A stretch of 64,000 nt of DNA from Moringa oleifera (Eukaryota > Streptophyta > Magnoliopsida > Brassicales > Moringaceae). Location: positions 2,739,001-2,803,000 of the forward strand of contig JAJFZO010000234.1 in NCBI GenBank assembly GCA_021397835.1, given 5' to 3'. Positions within the stretch are counted from its first letter, which is position 1. The number at the start of each line of letters is the position of its first letter. The notes below the pieces were generated by a model. It ran no database searches and had not been told where the DNA came from. It saw nothing but the letters and a program-made list of their open reading frames with translations. Positions 60,958 through 64,000 of the stretch are shown piece after piece. The position numbers and the translations under genes are program-made.

Positions 60958-62503
60958 TTACTTTTGTATCAGTAACTCTTTGTTTTGAACTTTCACACCA
61001 TTTGGTATAGGCCCATAAAGACAAATCCGCAGATCACCTTGCACAATTCGTTGGTGAAAGTAGTTCTTGTACAAGTCCCAGAATTCATCTCTGCCACATC
61101 AAAATAAACAAGGTAACTGCTTGCTCATAGTACAAGTCGGAGCATGTGTAGCCTATTAAGAGTCTCAAGCAGATTTACATATCAGCAATTGGTGACTCCA
61201 TTTTTTATTTTTATCATAAGTCTTGAGAATTTTAGATGAAGTTTGTCACATGTGTAAAACATATAGTTCTATATGTAAAGTTTAACCCTAATCAGATATC
61301 CTTAATTGTTGCACAAGCATGGTTCTATGATTAAATAATGGCCTGACATTCAAAGAATAATGGTTATTTGGAAAGTTTAAAAGGAGAAGACCTTTTCCCA
61401 AAGCAAATAATGGTTTAGTGCATCAACAATTACCAATTATCAGAAACCAAAATCTGAAAAAGCAACAATCAATTGAGCATGAAAAAGAATAGTTATTTAT
61501 AAACAAAAAGCAAGTAACCAGGTAGCATCGGAGATGCAACTGACTATCAAGACAAATAAGTCAGACAGCATCTTATTATTAACCAGTTAGCACATTCCAC
61601 TAACTGACCATTGAGTAGCAGAGAAAGCTTTGACTTCGCAGAAAGAACAATAACCAGTTAGTATAAAAGTATCAATTGATTATTCATTAAAGCAAACTAG
61701 CCATTAGGCCAACTTAGCAATTAATTCCTACCCAGCAACAAGCTTTAATAGCTAGATTTTTCAAGTTCAATATAACAGAAATTAACCAGAGAAAAATGAG
61801 AGGAAAGAACACAATTGTTTAACATCTTTTGGTAATAAATTGAAGAGAAAGCAATCAGCTGAGCTTTACTTGTGCAAATTTGACGAAATTTTGAAATTCA
61901 ATCATGTACATGTACTTCAACAATCACCATTCTTTCTGTCTGATTTGGATCCTATCAGCTTGAATGACGTTTGCAAGAACTAAATTTCTTGCTTGAAGGC
62001 TAGAGTTTCAGAGACGAGATAAAGATAAAAATGCAGGCAACTGTAAGAGTTGTGCATGTATTCTACTTCAAGATGGTAGGCTAAAACTATTAAGGAGTGA
62101 ACTTGGGATATGCTTGAAAAAAAGCTAATCACTATCATATGTTGCATCTATTACTGTCTTAACTAGCTCTATTTCCCCCGCTTTGCAATCTGGTTTTTAC
62201 AACTCCAGCTTCATTCACAAAAACATTGATTTCATCAAGAAATTTTCTAACATTCATTTCCTTTTTCAAGTTTGCAACTCAATGGGATCAGCAGCAGTAA
62301 ACAGAAATTATTATAAACAAAAACAAAAAGAACATACTAAATCAATCAAAACAGTAAGGGAAACTAAAAAGGTTACACTATTGCCAAACCTGACTTGTGG
62401 CAGTGTAAACAAGGAATATCCTTTAACATCCACATGCACATCAAGCACTACTACGCTTAACCGTGAAAGTCCCAGCGCCTCCATATCAATTAACTTCTTA
62501 ATT
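60958..62503 (-). CDS. CMS1: Cms1-like U3/90S pre-ribosome protein, last two exons
   Basis: The penultimate exon 62503-62390 and last exon 61090-60958 (stop TAA 60960-60958) join within an Arg codon (AG|A). The encoded peptide runs IKKLIDMEALGLSRLSVVVL, DVHVDVKGYSLFTLPQVR, DEFWDLYKNYFHQRIVQGDL and RICLYGPIPNGVKVQNKELL, then ends IQK. The pattern R-x-K-x-L...L.L..L...VLD....D....L..LP.VR matches the C-terminal part of the Cms1/CMSS1 family, helicase-like proteins of the 90S pre-ribosome in the nucleolus. The plant-type tail (FHQR.V.GDLRICLYGP) fits the protein annotated in Arabidopsis as At2g43110. Good splice signals are seen (TTCCAG|A, AG|GTTTGG, TGGCAG|A). No upstream exon is visible up to the window end, so the 5' part lies beyond a large intron or has been lost. 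Confidence 0.75.
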
Positions 62504-63051
62504 CTGGAATTAAATGAAAACAAGCAGCAAAAGTAGTCATTCAATTGCATGAAGAACTGAAGACAGCCGAAGACAAAATAAATGACAAACATGGTAAAAG
62601 ACAACCATAAAATAGTTAACAAGAGAACTGGTCACTTGATTTGCCTGGTTTGCCAAAGAAAGTTCGACTGACCTATCACAATAAATAGCAACTAAACTAT
62701 CTAAACAAACAATAGCAAATGTCTGTTAAGAGTTGAGACAATTTCAATCATCCCTGTAGAGTCTTGCCAAAATATGTCAAAATTGATAGATAGTGTAATA
62801 AGGTAGCATTTGATTCACAAAATCCTGAAGGATTTTCAAAAATCTGTAACATGGAAATATAGACTCTTCTCATAATAATATATGAGAGGTTAAAAGATAG
62901 TAGTTAGGGTGGCGTTCAATTCACTAATCTCGAAGGATTCCCCATAATGCTCACATGAGAAACTTAGTTTTCCACATTTGATTGTTAGAATCTTTTAAGA
63001 CTTTAAAGAACTTAAAATTTCCATGGGCATCAATTTCCCACGTCCATCTCC

Positions 63052-63076
63052 ATATATATATATATATATATATATA
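63052..63076. repeat. AT dinucleotide microsatellite
   Basis: About 12 AT units followed by an A-rich run. Confidence 0.95.
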
Positions 63077-63229
63077 AAGAAAAAAAAAAAACACCACCTA
63101 GTTTTCATTTCACAAGAAACGTAGTCATTTGATTAGAAGACTAAATACCCTTCAACATATCAAAAATATTTCCCCTCTCACAATCCCTAATCCTTCTCTA
63201 TTGTAGCCATCCCCATCAATCTCCTCCTT

Positions 63230-63256
63230 TATTATTATTATTATTATTATTATTAT
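63230..63256. repeat. ATT trinucleotide microsatellite
   Basis: Nine ATT units, uninterrupted. Confidence 0.95.
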
Positions 63257-63529
63257 AGAAACGCATATAGTTATATTACTATTATGACACCAAGGGGATG
63301 CCACCAATTTACAAATATAAGATTGCTAGTTACAGATAAGAAATTCAATGAATTCCACTAGATCTTCCTTATTTATAATATTCACCTCTTTAATCCAAGT
63401 TCTCAATATTTTAACCCATCTATCTCTAACCCCCCCCCCCTTCCCCCCCAAAAAAAAGGAGTTTTCCTCCCTTCAAAAGCCTTTTTATTTCTTTCATTCC
63501 ATAGTAGCCAAAAAAAGCACACTAACATA

Positions 63530-64000
63530 GTGTTCTATTTTGATTGGATATCTATTTTATCTTAGTTTCTTAATCTAAGTCAGTTTCCCATTCTTTCAAG
63601 TTTCTCATTTAGTTAATTTCCTATTTTTTAGGTTTTCCATTTTTAGTGTAAGTCAGTTTCCTATTCTTTCTGCGTTTCCTATTCTTAGTTTACTTTCTTG
63701 TATTATTTAAAAACTTATTGTAATGGTTAAAGAGAATTCAATACAATTTATCAAATTTCCCTCTAAAAGTTTTACCTTTGAGTTTGTTCTTTAATTTTAT
63801 TCTGCTTCTCTTTCAAATAAATCTTCGGCTGCACCAAATTGATATTAAAGTAAGGATTTTTACCTTATTCTAATGGCTAATGATAGTTCTAGTGGGATAC
63901 AAGCCACCGACAACAAACAACGGTTAGATAAGATCAAGCAACAACTTAATGGGATTGAAGGAACCCTTCGCAAACTCATGCAGATGATGACTGCAATGAC
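63530..64000 (+). mobile_element. Putative LTR retrotransposon 5' end (LTR, primer site, gag start), cut by window edge
   Basis: About 63530-63838 is LTR-like: T-rich with repeated CAGTTTCCTATTCTTTC phrases, then GAATTCAATACAATTTATCA and a TTCGGCTGCACCA end. TTGATATTAAAG at 63839-63850 matches the plant Met-tRNA primer site TTGGTATCAGAG at 9 of 12 positions, and all three differences are G-to-A or C-to-T. An open frame starts at ATG 63873 (MANDSSSGIQATDNKQRLDK, then IKQQLNGIEGTLRKLMQMM) and runs off the window. This is the short helical start usual for gypsy gag. No LTR partner can be seen, so the call is moderate. Confidence 0.5.

Larger units (their letters stand above)
62504..63529. other. 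Spacer or intron upstream of the Cms1-like exons
   Basis: No upstream exon is found. Two similar stretches occur at 62802 (GGTAGCATTTGATTCACAAA) and 62907 (GGGTGGCGTTCAATTCACTA), each followed by AAT.C.GAAGGATT. They look like two copies of one MITE end or an old local duplication. Confidence 0.45.

Overview
The window is nuclear DNA of a flowering plant, almost certainly a eudicot. It has split genes with GT-AG introns, AT-rich spacers, CT-rich 5' leaders, and plant transposon families of several classes. The species cannot be named from sequence alone.

Four host genes can be read. They are a bHLH transcription factor of the bHLH128/129/130 group (13353-21899, +, six exons, 342 aa), a RabA5c-type small GTPase (27458-39201, +, two exons, 216 aa), a pirin (41798-39988, -, seven exons, 325 aa), and the last two exons of a Cms1-like 90S pre-ribosome/U3 protein (62503-60958, -). 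From memory, Arabidopsis carries the same four families as consecutive loci At2g43140, At2g43130, At2g43120 and At2g43110. The window therefore looks like a conserved gene block that has been stretched by transposons.

Region by region. 1-3.8 kb is AT-rich spacer with a 0.9 kb element bounded by long inverted repeats. About 3.5-12 kb is a decayed Mutator-like element: a Ulp1-type cysteine protease gene on + and a MULE transposase on -, facing each other. Short repeats built on CGTACCTA lie at both ends of the protease gene in opposite orientation. 12.4-12.8 kb holds a second, smaller inverted-repeat element. 13.35-21.9 kb is the bHLH gene, with a TRIM/LTR relic in its last intron. 21.9-27.4 kb is spacer with a small CACTA-type element at 24170-24536. 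27.4-39.2 kb is RABA5c, whose single 11.1 kb intron holds two Ty3/gypsy chromovirus fragments placed head to head. 40-41.8 kb is the pirin gene. 42-50 kb is spacer. 50-52.7 kb is a second, unrelated gypsy relic on -. 53-54 kb holds an unrecognised damaged reading frame. 54-61 kb is spacer. 61-62.5 kb is the Cms1-like 3' end. 63.5-64 kb looks like the 5' LTR and gag start of another retrotransposon, cut by the window edge.

No bacterial-style systems, CRISPR arrays, rRNA genes or convincing tRNA genes were seen. The most unusual points are the inverted CGTACCTA arrays around the Ulp1 gene, the frame-breaking 43-G run in that gene, the head-to-head gypsy fragments in the RABA5c intron, and the retention of gene order.
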